Positions 12,125-27,211 of a stretch of 64,000 bases of DNA are shown here, piece by piece. Location of the stretch: positions 92,311,914-92,375,913 of the forward strand of contig CM043944.1 in the NCBI GenBank assembly GCA_014529385.2, read 5' to 3'. The notes under the pieces were generated by a model that was not told where the DNA came from, did not search any database, and worked only from the letters and a program-made list of their open reading frames with translations. Source of the stretch: Adiantum capillus-veneris (taxonomy: Eukaryota > Streptophyta > Polypodiopsida > Polypodiales > Pteridaceae). How positions within the stretch are numbered: position 1 is the stretch's first letter; every line of letters starts with the position of its first letter. The position numbers were made by a program, and so were the translations under genes.

Positions 12125-13491
12125 CTGTGCACATGCAGGCGTTCACCTCTGCGTTCGTTCAAAAAGAGACTGCCACGTCAACCAAGCCCACCACACCCCT
12201 ATCTCAAAGAAACGGTTCAGTCACCAATCTCACCACAATGATCCCCCCCTCCAACACGTTCACGTGAACGGTTGAACGTTCAGCTGGCAGGAACAAAGCT
12301 GGATGCGCACAAAGCCTGTAAAAGTTGCTACCGGCTGAGGTGGCGCTCACTGCAACACTCTCCACCGTGCACGCAGTTTGTCAGCTGGACAGTGGCAGGA
12401 ACGAACGCCCAATTTTTCATGTCATGTGCGCGAATAGACAATCGGCCAACCCCGTTCCTATTGCTACCGAACGCAAGAGTGATCGTAGCATGTGCGCGCT
12501 AAATCTCTCTCTCTCTCTCTCTCTCTCTCGTCTGCAGCACTTAACAATACGTGTTGGTGTGCCTCTTTGTGGGTGTGTACAAGGGGCTCATGGGGGCCCT
12601 TGGCATGGCTCATTCCGAGTGAGATCTGCTAGGAGCAGGATTATGCATAGAGGAGGACACCCACCTGAGAACAAGCTATTACAGTTCTCTTTCTTGCATT
12701 AAAATATTTTTTTTTCGGAATTGAATTTGAAAAATTAATACATTGTAGAACCTCTCCAAATCCAAGAGCATGGCCTTCTTGCTTCTACAAGAAGCAAGAC
12801 TATAAAGATGAGGACATCCTCTTCACCAAGGTTGCATGGGAGGCTAAGGTTAATAGCGAGATCGCCCACGTAGAATCTTGGATCCATGAAGGATGCTGAA
12901 GCAAGTTCAAACAGAGATTGATTCCCTCGAATGATTGTTGGTTTAGGTTGTAATCTCCACCTCTTTCATTGGGTTGTTAATGTAATTCTTTTTGTCCTTT
13001 TTAATAAAATTATCCTCACTGTTATGGTTTTTATATATAAAAATTTGATACATTCCGTTGAGAAGACTCAAAGTAGGTGCCTTGTCGATAGTAGGTATAT
13101 AAAGTTAGTCTGCACTCATTGCTTAGTATGTATATAGACTACCTCCTCAAGAGGAAGGGAGGGCATGTGGGACAAGTCCTTCAAGTCCTCCACCCTTCCC
13201 TTCACACTTACACCCTTGCACTTACTAACTTTAGCCTTCTTTCCGACTAGAAAAAGATTGTTTTTAGGATTTTGAGGACCTTAAGTAATCGAATCGAAGA
13301 CTATAAAGCACAACATGTCTCTCTAACCAAGACACTTGTTTTGAGCTATCACACGCCATATTCTATGGCTTGGTTAAAAAAAAGACAAAAAAAATATAAA
13401 AAAAGAGAGAATTTGGGTTGCAAAACATCCAAAAAGCTAGGTGAGTAGCCTTCATGGGCACTCATCAACACTTCTAGGGTGTTGAGGTCAC
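12122..13491. other. Leader or flank of the degenerate Gypsy element; no gene called
   Basis: Contains a (CT)n run at 12505-12529. Around 12785-12900 a short frame (KKQDYKDEDILFTKVAWEAK) looks protein-like but is isolated and matches nothing I recognise. No LTR could be paired with sequence downstream of 21622. Confidence 0.35.
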
Positions 13492-16400
13492 ATGCACCTA
13501 CACTCTGGTCGTGTGCTAGAGGACGATCATATAGAGAGTGTCTCTGTTTACGTTGGCACCCATCATTCCTCTACATTAGGCTCTAGGCCGTCAGCGAGAA
13601 CCCAAGGTAGTACCACTCATGACCCACATATTGCATCTAGTGACTCTTCCTCTGACTACGACGTCATGGAAGGTTACCTGACATCCAATCCCGATAGTTC
13701 AAGCCAAGACATGCATGCCATGGACCCACGGTTCGGGCCAAGTGTTCTTAGCCGCTTGAAAGAGACTTTTAGCAGATCCACTCACTCCGAAGATGGAGCT
13801 AGTGATGTAAATAAAGGGGACGGGGAAGTAAATTCACCATTCATGACCAATATAGACCCCTTGATCTTGGAGAGTGTGCATGTGAATACTCCATTCACTG
13901 CACTCCCTGACTCTTCAGAGCTATTCCCCTCCGAGGTTATATTACCTGATGGTAGAAGCCTTGAAAAAGTGCAAGAGGTTGAGCGATATATCCTTGCAGC
14001 TAGGGAAAAGGAAATCAAAAGCTTACGCAAGGCAGAGCAACGGAGAGAGCTAAAGGCGAAGGCCCCTATGTCAACAACCATGCTAGTCGAGCAATCAAGT
14101 GCTCCTAAATTAGTAACCACTAAGGGTCAAACCATATAGAGCCACATTGCATCTAGTTCAATGGACACCCCTAGCACCTCAATCCTAGATGGAGCGTTTC
14201 TAAATGAAAATTGAGAGTATGAAACAACAAACGGAGACTTTAACCGATCTATACACATGTCACACCTATCACGTGGGCTGGTTAGATGTCCTACAATCCA
14301 CATCGGGTGCTACTAGCATAGAGGAGCAACAACAAAGAGTTTGTGATGTCATCCATACGGTTATTGAGCTGGAGAGACAGAACAAAAGGATCCACATGCC
14401 TTCAATGGGTCTCATGAGATTCTTGGATACAGGGAAGGCTAAGCAACCAACTTTATCACAAATGAAAACATACTTCGTAAGCCCGATGTATCCTCCATAT
14501 GTTGTTTCTCCAGGGGTCTCAATACAATTGAGCCCACAAGCAATAGCTTTACCTTTCCAAGTTTAACTCCTCTTTCTCTTGATGACACCACGGCTACCAT
14601 GTCTACCCCAGTGATGGGCATGACAAAAAACACGCCATGGATCTCATTTATTAGTAAAGCACTGCTACATGGTTGTCCAATGCCTACAACAATACCTATA
14701 AGTATGTATCAATCATATGAAACTATGGGCCCCCGTGCTCATGTAGCTCCTACCCCTCCCATTGTTTCAATAGCTTATGTTCCACGACCACAACATCCAA
14801 GCCCTTATTTCAATGGGACCATACAAGCTAGCATTAGCATGTCACATCCCACGTCTGCTATGCCCATGGCCACACATATGAACTTTGGGCCACCACATGG
14901 CACAACATGGTACCGAACTTGGGACCCAAGGATCACCCGTATGCCTAACCCGATGCCAACCCCCATGCCACATGTAGTCCCAAGAGCACCTGTCCCCACT
15001 ATACCTGCTCACTTGGGTGACTTGGCAACATTTGCTCAAGCTATCGATCGATCTATTGCTGAAAATATGCATAACATGCCTGATAGAGAGCTTAGAAATA
15101 AGGCAATATAAATAGCCAAGCTCACACAAAAATTTAGTGGAGACGGGGATGTGAGAAAGCATATCAAAGTATTTGAACAAATATACGATTCCCTAGGAGA
15201 ACACAATGAGCTGCATAAGAGTAATGCTTTAAGCCTGACCTTGATTGGGAAGTCTGGGGATTGGTATAGCACCCTAAGGGTGGAAGTGACTACGATTTAC
15301 CCTACTCCTAGGCGACTGTTCTTGAACGAGTACATACGAGAGGGAGTGCTTTGGGGTGTAGCCTCTCAGCTCCAAAAAGCCCAACGAGAGGAAGGGGAGT
15401 CCGTGAGAGACTTTATTAGTCACTTGAAGCATTTGAATTCTTGTTGTAATCCAAATGAGCGTTTCAATAATAACCAATTGCTCGATAGATTCATTAGGAG
15501 ACTATGACATGAGGATATCTACAATGGCCTAGTCATTAGAGGTATCACCACTTGGGAAGCAGTTCACCACCAATGCTATCCAATTGGAGGACAATTTAAT
15601 GATTCAAGGAGAAAGAGGGTCCGTTGAGCCTAAATCTACTAGCTCGCAAACATCGGGGCATGAGCCAATGACAATAAAGCCTATTGCTAAAGAGCCAAAG
15701 ATATCTAAGATGACTTTAGAAAATCTCACCAAGGCTATTCAAGAAAGTCTTAATCATGCTCCACAAAGAAGGGAGCAACAATGGTGCTCATTTTGCTTTG
15801 GTCCACATAGTACCAGTGAATGCCCTATGTTTAGAGTAAAATTTAATGGGAATTGCAATGCATGTGGGAGGTATGGTCATCAAGACAAGGATTACATAAC
15901 AGTTAAATGCGCGATGGCCAATAGACCAATTTTAGAATGGACGAATACACCTTGAGTGCCTGCATTGATGCCGGCCCCACCTCTTGAACAACCGTCACAA
16001 CACACGGTCCCTAGGGCCCAAAATGTTGTTCAAACAACACCATTACCACCTCCAATGCTGAAACCACAACCCCCACATCCGAGAATCAATTCTATGAATC
16101 AAGTGGGTTGTGAGTCATCTATTGCTTGTGTGGATTGCGAGGATGAGTTAGACCCTAATATTGCCTATGGGATTGATGCACTTGAAGAAAGTCCACAATA
16201 CTACATGGAGGACTATTGGGAACAAGTCAAACCTGTCTATCAAGTAGCTTCTCTTGTGGCAAGAGACCAAAATATCAATTTCATTGCCAAGAGACCACCT
16301 CTTTAATGCTCCGAGTGTTGGGTTCACATCGTGTAGCCAAGTGTCCTATTAGACTACAAAAGAATGCCACACTAATGCCAACCAATCAAGCGAGTACAAC

Positions 16401-16624
16401 TACAATGTCGATACTATAATCGATGTGGCATAGATCATTTGATTCCCCAATGTCCTAATAATCCAAATGAGCCAAAGATCACGCCATTGAACTTAATTGA
16501 GGTTACCAAGGAGCCATCACAAAGTACACTTGCGGTACTAGTGAATGCACTCACACGATCGATGCTCCAAAACCAAAATTATATTCTTGAAGAAAGAGAC
16601 ACAACATCAATTGCCCAATCTTGA
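13492..16624 (+). pseudogene. Gypsy gag-like remnant
   Basis: A series of plus-strand frames broken at about 14137, 14566, 15109, 15507 and 15955. The segment about 15110-15507 is the capsid-like part (FSGDGDVRKHIKVFE, then EGVLWGVASQLQKAQREEGESVRDFISHL). A zinc-knuckle-like cysteine cluster (CSFCFGPHSTSECP and CNACGRYGHQDKDY) lies near 15790-15905; the second knuckle lacks a regular last Cys. Pro- and Met-rich low-complexity sequence at 14600-15100 fits a disordered Gag N-terminal region. Not translatable as one protein. Confidence 0.65.
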
Positions 16625-17439
16625 AGGAAGAAGAAAACACGAAGGAAGAGATCACAAAAAATAGCAAAGTCAGACCCCAGTTCAAAGACCAATAGAGGGA
16701 CTGGTGACGACCCCGTATATATGAACGACGCTGAAGAGGATTCTGATTCGAATGAGACCATGGAGACTAAAATGATCACTAGGAAAGAAACCAACAAGGA
16801 AGATCATCATGAGCCACAATGGCTAGGACCCAAGGAACCCAAGAAGAAGATAGGAACTTACACAAACCCTATAGAGGAGATCAAGCGAGTCAAGCAATTA
16901 ATGATTTTGGTAGAAGAGACCCAAAGGGATCTAGAGTAGCACCTAGATAGATCCAGATTACAGACACATTGTTCTCTACGCAACATCAACCTCACAAAGA
17001 CCATAGACCACTAGCCATACCTAGTGTCATCCAAGAAGAAAGTGACTTTAAGTCATTGGGAAGTGGGCGTACTCCCTTCTTGTTGGAGAGAATGTTTACA
17101 GAGGGATTACCTAAGCCTATCGAGGAAGAAATGGAAATCCCATCTGCCCATGTCAAGGGACTGAAGCCCAAAAAGTTCTATTAAATATTGCCAAATTGAT
17201 TGATTTCATGGCTTCAGAAGTTAGAACCGTCATCATGTCTAAACTATATGGAGACCGCGAGCTATTCTTAGCTCTTTGAGCTTTCCTCAATGGAGAACTG
17301 AAAGTCGGGCTACCACAATTTGCACATATGGATGGAGCTAGGGAGGTGCCAATAGAGGAGGAACATTTAGATCCACGACCCAACCTAGATGAGAACTCTG
17401 CTGTTGAAATACCTGTTGACAAGTTGGGATAATACTTTG

Positions 17440-17753
17440 AAGGCGATGAATCCAATGCGACCATACCAATCACTACCAAGGGATTAATTGTGAAGGAAAT
17501 CCTTGATGGTGGCGTTGGGGCTAACATTGTAACTAAAAATTGCTGAGAATCTATGGAAATTCCTCACCTTGGGACTACAAGCATAGTGGTAAAGATGGCC
17601 AATGGGACTATTGTTAAACCTATTGGGATGCTAGAAGATCTCAAGGTCAAGGTCCTTGGACACAAAATAAGGCATACCTTCATTGTTATGGATTTTTCCA
17701 AGCACACTATGTCATCTGAGATGATATTAGGACGTCCTTTCATGAGGGAATAA
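17440..17753 (+). pseudogene. Gypsy aspartic protease remnant
   Basis: The frame around 17490-17550 reads EILDGGVGANIV (in place of the usual D-S/T-G-A active-site loop) and then meets a stop. The frame 17553-17753 continues with MANGTIVKPIG and ends LGRPFMRE, the LGRPF motif typical of Gypsy proteases. Confidence 0.6.
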
Positions 17754-18745
17754 AAAATGGTGCATGACTGTTCTAAAACCATGTCTACTTGCAGTTCCAA
17801 GACTCTGTCATTCGAGCTGATCTTGTAACTGGTCGAGCACATCCTCTAGCAACACATTTATAATTGATCATAGATCTGACACCACAATTCACTCAGCCCC
17901 ATTGCAGTATTATTACACGTGTAAAAAGGACATTGATGTTGGGGAAGATTCCCCTTATATGGATGTTCTACCTGGGATGACTGAGTCTGACAATGTGGAT
18001 TGGGTCCACCTAGAAGCAACCATAGACACTTGGAAAAATAGGGAGACGACTTGGGTAACACTTGAGGGGGATGAAATACCTCAACTCGTACCTTTAAATA
18101 TGATAGGAGTAATGCATATAGCTTCTGATGACCTACCAGATGAAGGCTTGACTGACATTGGAACCAATAGCACCTCAAAAGACTGTAGCCTACACGATTC
18201 AGAGTCGAAATCATCAATTGAAATTGACTCTAAGGACAAAGAATTTGAGTTAAATCTTGGTGCAAATGTGGGGACAAACCATTCAAGGCCCAGTGGCACC
18301 CTAGATGACAATCTTCATGGAGAGGAGAAGACACAAGTAGCGATTCATCTAGCGATTCTGCAATAGAGATCGGCCATAATAAAAAAATAGACAAGAGGAG
18401 TGAGTAATATAAGAGACGACAATATCGAGCCAATGTACGTGCTAGGATAAATGAAAAGAAATCTAATTCATAATGGCTCAGTTATATGGGGGCATGTGAT
18501 GCTCATTGAAATTTGGTGAAAAATTGGGGCGAATACCTCCAAAGTGTCATATGGTGCAGTCCACAACCCATTGACATCGCACAGCTAGAAGGTACAGAGA
18601 AGCCAAAGTTGAGCCGTACTGTAAGGAGACGAAAAAATCAAGAGCTAGCTCAACAACAAAAGGAAGCGGAATAGAAATCACAGTCCACAGAACAACAAGA
18701 CCCACAGATTTATATCCTGCACCTGAGCATTTCAAATCCTACACC

Positions 18746-20397
18746 ATGGAGGAGCGTAAGGTAGTGTATACAAAGGTCCATAGAACATCTATCGATGGAA
18801 GTAATGGAGTCTATGATGGTCCAGCAATAGTTAAGGAAATAGAGTTAGCAGACTCACATGAGGAGTCCAAACCTGTTTTCATTGTCCAAGACCTGATAGA
18901 GACTGATGAATATGTACTTAAGGAGCTTCTTAAGGAATTCAAGGATATATTTTCTTGGACATATCATGATATGAAAGGTGTTCCACCTTACGTGGTGCAA
19001 CACACAATTCCCATGGTGCCTAGCATGGCTAAACCAATCCAGCAACGACCCTACCCAATGGATCCTAAGAGTATGCAAAGATTGTTGAAGAAGAGATTGA
19101 AAATCTTGTCAAATGTGGATTCATATACCCTATTGAGCACTTCGAATGGTGTTTCCAATAGTTATTGTGCCAAAAAATAATAGGAAACTCAGAGTGTGCA
19201 TGGATCTCAAGAAGGTCAATGCAGCCACTAGGAGAGACCATTACCCCTTGCCATATTCAAAACATGTGCTTGAAAGAGTTGCAGGGAAGGAAGCTTATAG
19301 CTTTTTAGATGGGTGCTCTAGCTACAATCAGATCACAATTGCACTAAAGGACCAAGCTAAAACTGCTTTTATAATCGAATTTGGAGTGTTCGCATTTCGT
19401 GTTATGGCTTTTGGCTTAATCAATGCCCCTGCTACCTTTCAAAGATTAATAAACACTACTTTTTAAGAATATTTGAGGGAGTTTTAGGAAGCTTTCTTAG
19501 ATGACCTTTGTGTTTATTCTTCTTGGAAAGAATATCTATCATGTTTACAAAAAGTGTTTGAAAAGTGTAGATTGTAGCGCATCTCATTAAACCCTTTCAA
19601 ATGCCAATTTTGGGTTGTCCAAAAATGGGATTTCCACAAATGAGAGCAAAATTAAAGTCATTTTCAATTTGCCACCACCTACAAATTATATAGGAGTTCA
19701 AAGGTTTATGGGCCATGTTGGTTATTACCGGCCGTTTATTTTAAACTTTATCGAGATAGCTCGCCCATTGTACAAGCTTCTTATTGAGTTCCACTGGACC
19801 GCGAACTGTGGCCATGCTTATGAGTTATTAAAAAAGGCCTTGATAAGTGCTTCCATCCTACGGGTACTCGATTGAAATGTAATTTTCCATGTGCATATCG
19901 ATGCATCAAACTTTGGTATTGGGTGTGTTCTAGCTCAACCAGAAGAATATAAATTGGACTACCACATTAGCTTTGCAAGTTGTTAATTAAATGATGCTGA
20001 GAGGAACTACACCACTATAGAGCGGGAAGGTTTAGCTATGATTTACACAGTAAAGAAATTTTGCTACTACCGTCTTGCCAACAAGTTTGTTTTCTATGTG
20101 GATCATCAAGCGTTGTTGTATCTAGTGAATAAACCTTGTTCCACGGGAAGAATTACACGATGGTTATTAATTCTTCTTGAGATTGATTTTACCGTTGTGG
20201 TGAGACCCGATAAAAGATATGTCATGGCGGATCATTTGTCTCGTATACCCAATGGTAAAGCCCCTACTGGAATTGATGATAAATTGCCCGATACTTTCCT
20301 ATTCCTAGTCGAGACCATGTGTGAATGGAATGAGAAGATTGTGAACTTTTTAGTTAATGGTTTTCCACCCAAAGAGCTTCGTAAGGATATAGCTTGA
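18746..20397 (+). pseudogene. Gypsy reverse transcriptase and RNase H remnant
   Basis: The RT starts near 18930 (ELLKEFKDIFSWTYHDM). Frame changes near 19145, then RKLRVCMDLKKVNAATRRDHYPLP, FGLINAPATFQRL and, after in-frame stops near 19464, FLDDLCVYS in the YxDD position. The connection domain and RNase H follow at 19615-20397 (RFMGHVGYYRPFI; later FCYYRLANKFVFYVDHQAL and DKRYVMADHLSRIPNG). The pieces occupy several frames. Confidence 0.75.
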
Positions 20398-20429
20398 AAA
20401 CTATTAAAGGAATGTGAACCTTATTCTCT

Positions 20430-21622
20430 AATTGCAGGAACTCCCTACAAGCTAAGGAAGGATGATATTCTTAGACGTTGTGCTTGTGAGGATGAGTATT
20501 TATACATAGTGCAAGAAGCCTACATGGGTATAGCCGGAGGACATTTTTCAAGGAACTGACTACTAGAAAGGTGTTGCAATCAGGCTATTGGTGGCCTACC
20601 TTATTCAAGGATGCATCACTTTTTGCAAAAGGGTGTGATGAATGCCAACGTTACAAGATCACACAATGAAAGGATAAGATGCCATTACATCCTATTAAAG
20701 TGACTCAACCATTTGAAAAATGGGATTTAGACTTTGTAGGTCCAATTAGTCTGGCAGCTCAAAACACTCAATCTCGATATATTATTGTTGCCACTGACTA
20801 TGTGACAAAGTGGGCGGAAGCCAAGGCGACACGCAAGGTTGATGCAAGTCAACTGCTAAGTTTCTCTTTGAGAACATTATTACACGATTTGGTTGTCCCC
20901 TTGAGATTGTGAGTGACAATGGTACTCATTTTATCAATGGATTCATAAAGGAACTCACAACAAACATCATGATAGCCCACCATAAGTCTACACCTTATTA
21001 TCCACAAGAAAATGGCCAAGTTGAGAGCACTAACAAAACTTTAATTTCTATCTTGACCAAAACAGTAAAAGCTCATCGCACGGATTGGGATTTGAAGTTG
21101 ACTTCAGCTCTATGGGCTTATCATACTGCTTACGAAGTGGCTATTAATTGTACACCATTCAAGATGGTATATGGCCAAGAAGCAGTTATGCCATGGAAGT
21201 TTGTAATTCCTAGTCTGCCAGTAGCTTCACAATAATGTTGGGATGGTCACCCTTTAGTTGAGCGTTTATATATCCTTGAGAGGTTAGATGAAGAGAGACA
21301 AGTGGCTATGCAAAATGAACTCGTGGAGAAAGTTAGGAGAAACAAATGGTTTGACTGTCATTTAAAGAACAAGGACATCAAGGTTGGGGATAAAGTCCTT
21401 ATGTATGGAGTGCGTAACGAGAAGAAAAAGTTGAAATATGCGGGAAAAGGACCATATAGAGTTTGTGAAATCACCCCACAAGTTCGTGTGGAAACTCTTG
21501 ATGGTATTGAAACCATTGGATTCCTCAATGGGAGTAAATTTAAAAGATACTATGATCCTTTAAGCCAAGAGGAGCTACGTGCCATCCATAAAAAAAAGCA
21601 GCCAAGGCACAAGCAGAATTGA
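20430..21622 (+). pseudogene. Gypsy integrase remnant
   Basis: An HHCC-like zinc region at about 20520-20670 (GGHFS, then KGCDECQRYKIT) is split by a stop. Catalytic core pieces: KWDLDFVGPIS (first Asp) at about 20720, SDNGTHFINGF (second Asp) at about 20912, YYPQENGQVESTNKT (Glu) at about 21000-21040. A C-terminal domain follows at 21302-21622 (VGDKVLMYGVRNEKKKL). One frame break lies near 20910 and one stop near 21233. Confidence 0.75.
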
Positions 21623-24600
21623 AAAAGATACAAGCTCAAGTTGAGGCTAAGGAGCGACATTAACGTATTAGAAGCCAACAAGAGGCCAACCTTGGAGTTA
21701 CACATGCATTTCAAAGTTAAATAGAGGATGATTGGTTGGACTCTGACACACCTCTACAATACCCTATTGAGCTAAATAACGCCTATGGAAAAGTGCTATA
21801 TAACACTTTATTGGACACATGTGCTATCATACGGATTATGGTGTTAGTTAGGAAAGCCATCTTTATCTGAGAGTACCATCCAAGTCAAGGGTACCAACAA
21901 GAAAAAAAATATATTTTTTGGAACCTGACACACTTCCGTCACTTATGACAACGGGATTGTAGCTCAAGACTTTTTGGTCATGCATGTTGGAACTATGGAA
22001 GGCAATATAAACCTAGGATGCAAGTGGATGTTAGCGACCAAATGAACTATTGATTGGGGGACTGGGAGTGTCACAACACAAGAACCAACTCTTAGCCCTA
22101 CCACTCAAGGATAGTTCCTGAGATATCACCTTCTGAGGAAATACAACCCAAAACATTGCATGTCCAAGAGGTTGAACCATCAACACCTATAGCCCAACCC
22201 TCTAGAGCTTCAACTTCTGTACATGAAACAAAGCATGTGATACACAAGACTCATCATAATATAACAAAGAAAACATACAAATGGGTCCCTAAAGCTTCTT
22301 TAGTGACCATTTCTGACGCTAAAAAACAAAAGCCTTGTAAGAGACGCCCCATTCACTCCAAGAAATGTAAGAAAACGTTGCATTGGATTCCTAAATGACT
22401 ATTGGAAGCCCAAGGCTACTATGAAAGGAATGATCAAGTATGAGTGCATAAATGTAAATTGTGTTCTTACATGTCACCTATAGACCCATGTGAGTCAAAT
22501 CCTGTAATGATAAAGCCGATTGAAGACCGTGGGAAGGGAAAGATCACAGAATACAATATACCTGATATATGGAGCTAGTTTGGGTACCCAAGCGAGAACG
22601 ACTTGTATCGCTTGGCTCAAACATAGAAAAAACAAATGAAGCTTCTTGCTCTTCATGTAATTCTTCTACAAAAACACAAACTTCTTCACAACTTCCACCT
22701 ACCATCAAAATTGTACAGAAAAACAAGGAAAGAATAGCACCTCCCATTGTAAATTCATCACCTAAAACAATGTTTCAAGTAAAATCATGAGAGAGTACCT
22801 TACCACCCTTGCAACTAGATGAAACGCCTAGGGTGGTGAAAAACTATTGGTCAAAGTCTTCACCCATTACAACTTGGAACAATTGGTTTCAAAAGGTGAC
22901 GACATCGTTCCAAAAGGTATGATCTATCCAAGGAAGGGGGGAGTATTTGCTGACATCCATCATTCACTTGCTCCCCTCTTAACCTTCCTCCCCAACCTCT
23001 CAATCTCCCAATCTTAGGGAATATATATATATAGTCCTCTACTCAAGAAAGTAAAAATAAAAAAGTAAAAGAGTAAGAGCCACCAAACAAAAAGCTTGAA
23101 ACCTACAAATTCTAGTACATGATCAAAAAATCATAATAATACATTATGGACAAGGACAAGACCTTTTGACATGACCCTTATAATATTTTTACACTAACCA
23201 AAATCTATATGTGTGTACATATATGATTAGTATGCTAGAGTCATCCACTCCTACCTTGGGTGAGAGGTACCCTCTTTACTTTTTACAAGTGTTTCACATA
23301 GTCTATCCGATGCTTGTTCGTGAATGGGATTTGGTAGATACATTAGTATGTGAGAAAAATTTTGAGGAATTAGATGGCTGATACGTCTCTTGACCACGAC
23401 TTGACCACGACCGATCCCTACTTAATAGAGAATGTCTCTCCAATTGCACAAACTTACCCTTTTGAGCAAGATGACTAAACACGCCTAGTGACATTCTTAG
23501 TGAACATATGTGCATCTAATGATGATAAAGATTTACATGATTATACGGATGGCACATATGGTCTCACTGATGATGACTTTATTATTCTTGATGATGATGA
23601 GGATAGGGGTTTAGACTTAAGGCTACCCGCCCATCTATATAATATCTTGTTCCCTTGACCCTCTAGGGGGGTGCAAATACTTACGTTAGGGTTTTTTATG
23701 TTTTTTTGATTGTGTTCAATAAAGGTTGGTGCCTCTTCACACTGATGTGCCTCCTAGAGGTATTCCTTGTGTTTTCTAGTTTGTACAAGATAGCATTGCA
23801 GTAGTTGGAAATTTTGAACTTCATGCAATCTTTGTTTAGTTCACTCTTTGAATCGAGTGCGATCATCAACACGAACATGTGTTTCTTGTCCATTATAATT
23901 GCCTCTTGTCTTTTTTAGCATCCATGTTTGTCTGCTTTAATTGTGATTGGTAGCACAATATTTAGCGCATTTTCTTAGTATTAAACATTAAATTCAATAT
24001 AATTTTATGTCATAGTCCTTTGTCTAGGTTTATGAATTAAGAAAAGCAAAAATCCCGAGGCATACAAATAAAACACACACGTCAAAAATTGAATCAATGT
24101 AAAAACACTTTGGGGGGTCAAACAAAGGGAATAATTCAGGCGATGATTTCATATGCAATACCCTTTATCGTAGCTTAACTAGAAGGTCTTTTAGGTATAG
24201 CCTCTAGTTAGCTCTCGGACATGAAATACTTTGTTCTCACGATTAAACAACGTAATTGACCAGAGAGAATTGAGAAGCTTGCCCGTGGTATTAATAGTTG
24301 ACCTCTAGTGCCTTTTGACCGTTAAATTAGCAACCCTAGACTTGTTTATTTTTTGACATTTACAAGTGCTTATGCGTTTGATTATATTTCAGTTTAATTT
24401 TTACTGCTAAAAAATTATTTAATATTCTGTTCCCAGTCAATCTGTGTGCCTATTCACTGCATATGATTTTCAATTATATATGTTCTATGAGAATGCAATT
24501 ACTGTGTCATTTTTGGTTGATTTTGCAATGTTTCAATCTCAGATGCTCTTCCACCTCGATGAACGGACTTCACTTCACCAGCTTCCGAGGACGGAATCTA
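21623..24600. other. Region between integrase and LTR, no recognised protein
   Basis: Short Lys/Thr-rich frames (about 22156-22398 and 22569-22790) with no family match. A purine-rich tract AAGGAAGGGGGGAG at about 22931 could be a polypurine tract. AT-rich sequence follows. If the 24617 LTR closes the upstream element, this would be its spacer between pol and the 3' LTR, but that is unproven. Confidence 0.35.
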
Positions 24601-24616
24601 TATCAGAAGGGGGATA

Positions 24617-25920
<1,304 letters not shown>

Positions 25921-25925
25921 AACTC

Positions 25926-26120
25926 TGTTTGGGTATAAAGCCCAATGTGGTCGCCTAGGTAAGTGGGCGGGCCGCCAGGTATGTACACATATTCTTTGTA
26001 AAAACCTAATAAGAACTCACTATGCTCTACACATTACAGTAGAGCGAGTTCACCATATCGTCATGCTCTTCTTCTCGCTCTCTCTCTCTCTCGCGTCTCA
26101 CTTCCGCTCGTACTCCTTCA
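25926..26120 (+). repeat. Copia 5' LTR (195 bp)
   Basis: Starts TGTTTGGG and ends TTCA. A TATAAA element lies at about 25934, ten bases in. Very short for a plant LTR. A (CT)n run near the end differs in length from the 3' copy. Confidence 0.95.
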
Positions 26121-27211
26121 ACTGGTATCAGAGCTCAGATCGAGGCTCGGGGCAGCACTGCAGGAGGCTAGAGTCACGAGCTCAGATTGGAGTGAAATTC
26201 GACAGGCGAAGACACGGCCCCAAATCTCGTGGGAAGAATCGAAGGGCTCGGTGTTGTCAGAATTTCATTCTGAGGTCATCTCGGCCACCGTTCGGCTTCG
26301 ACAAAGGTCTACGCAGGCCATTTTCGACTACGTGGTCTCGACGGGTGCAGATCCGACTCTGCAAATTTGGGGTTCTCGGCCTACGACTGCAGGTGCTGAG
26401 GATATCGACACTCCCAGAGTGTTGATTTGTGGCTGTCTACACATCGAAGGACGGCTCACAGTTCTTGGAGGCGTGTCACATACGACACAGGCGCATCTAC
26501 ACACAGACTGTAGGCGACATCAACTAGTTCATCAGGTAGCTTGTGTTTGCTGCTTGATATTCCAGATTTCATCCTGACATTGCAGGTACTTCCACATGGG
26601 ATGTATTGTCAGAGATGATGTATGTCTGTTGAGGGTTTGATGGCTGTGAGTCACGCAGCAAACAACCGCCGCAGCGGTTACAGCATACAGTGGGAAATTT
26701 GTGGATGTATGACTTTGTGGGAAGTCTATGTACTGTTAGATTTACTGCAGCCTTTGTTGAGGGTCGAGTGAGGTTTTATTGAGATGGGGGATTCTCGAAT
26801 GTTGAGATCCTTTCGGTGATACAGGTCTTGGAGCGATCCCTCGAGCACCCTTAGATAGGCAGCTAGGATGTATTGACTGTGAGTTAGAGAGTTGGGATTG
26901 CATCTTTGCTTTACTGCCGTTGAGGCATTGTCGCAGTCTATGCTTACAGGACAGTGACAGGACAGTACAGGTGCAGGACAGGTTTACCCACAGCTTACAG
27001 TGTTAGAGAGACAATGGTTTTTTGAGCTGTTTTTTGGTCTGTTTTTAGTACACCAGAGCCATTTTACAAAGGAGACTCTGCCAAAATTTCTACAGAATCT
27101 GAAGCTTTCTTGGTTCATTTGACAGGTTGATATTGGTTCAGAGGTCAGTTTACAGGGGAAACTCTGTCGAATTTTTCCCCGGAAAGTAAACTACTGTGAA
27201 GCGTAGTAGCT

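Larger units (their letters stand above)
13492..21622 (+). mobile_element. Degenerate Ty3/Gypsy retrotransposon (boundaries not found)
   Basis: The order gag, protease, reverse transcriptase, RNase H, integrase on the plus strand identifies Ty3/Gypsy. Every domain is broken by stops or frame changes, so the copy is dead. I could not find matching LTRs at both sides. The polypurine tract and LTR at 24602-25229 might be its 3' end, but no matching plus-strand 5' LTR is seen near 13 kb. Confidence 0.75.

Noticed and set aside
14600-15111. Met/Pro-rich frame as a host gene
   Set aside because: It lies between other broken gag frames of the same orientation and fits a disordered Gag region.
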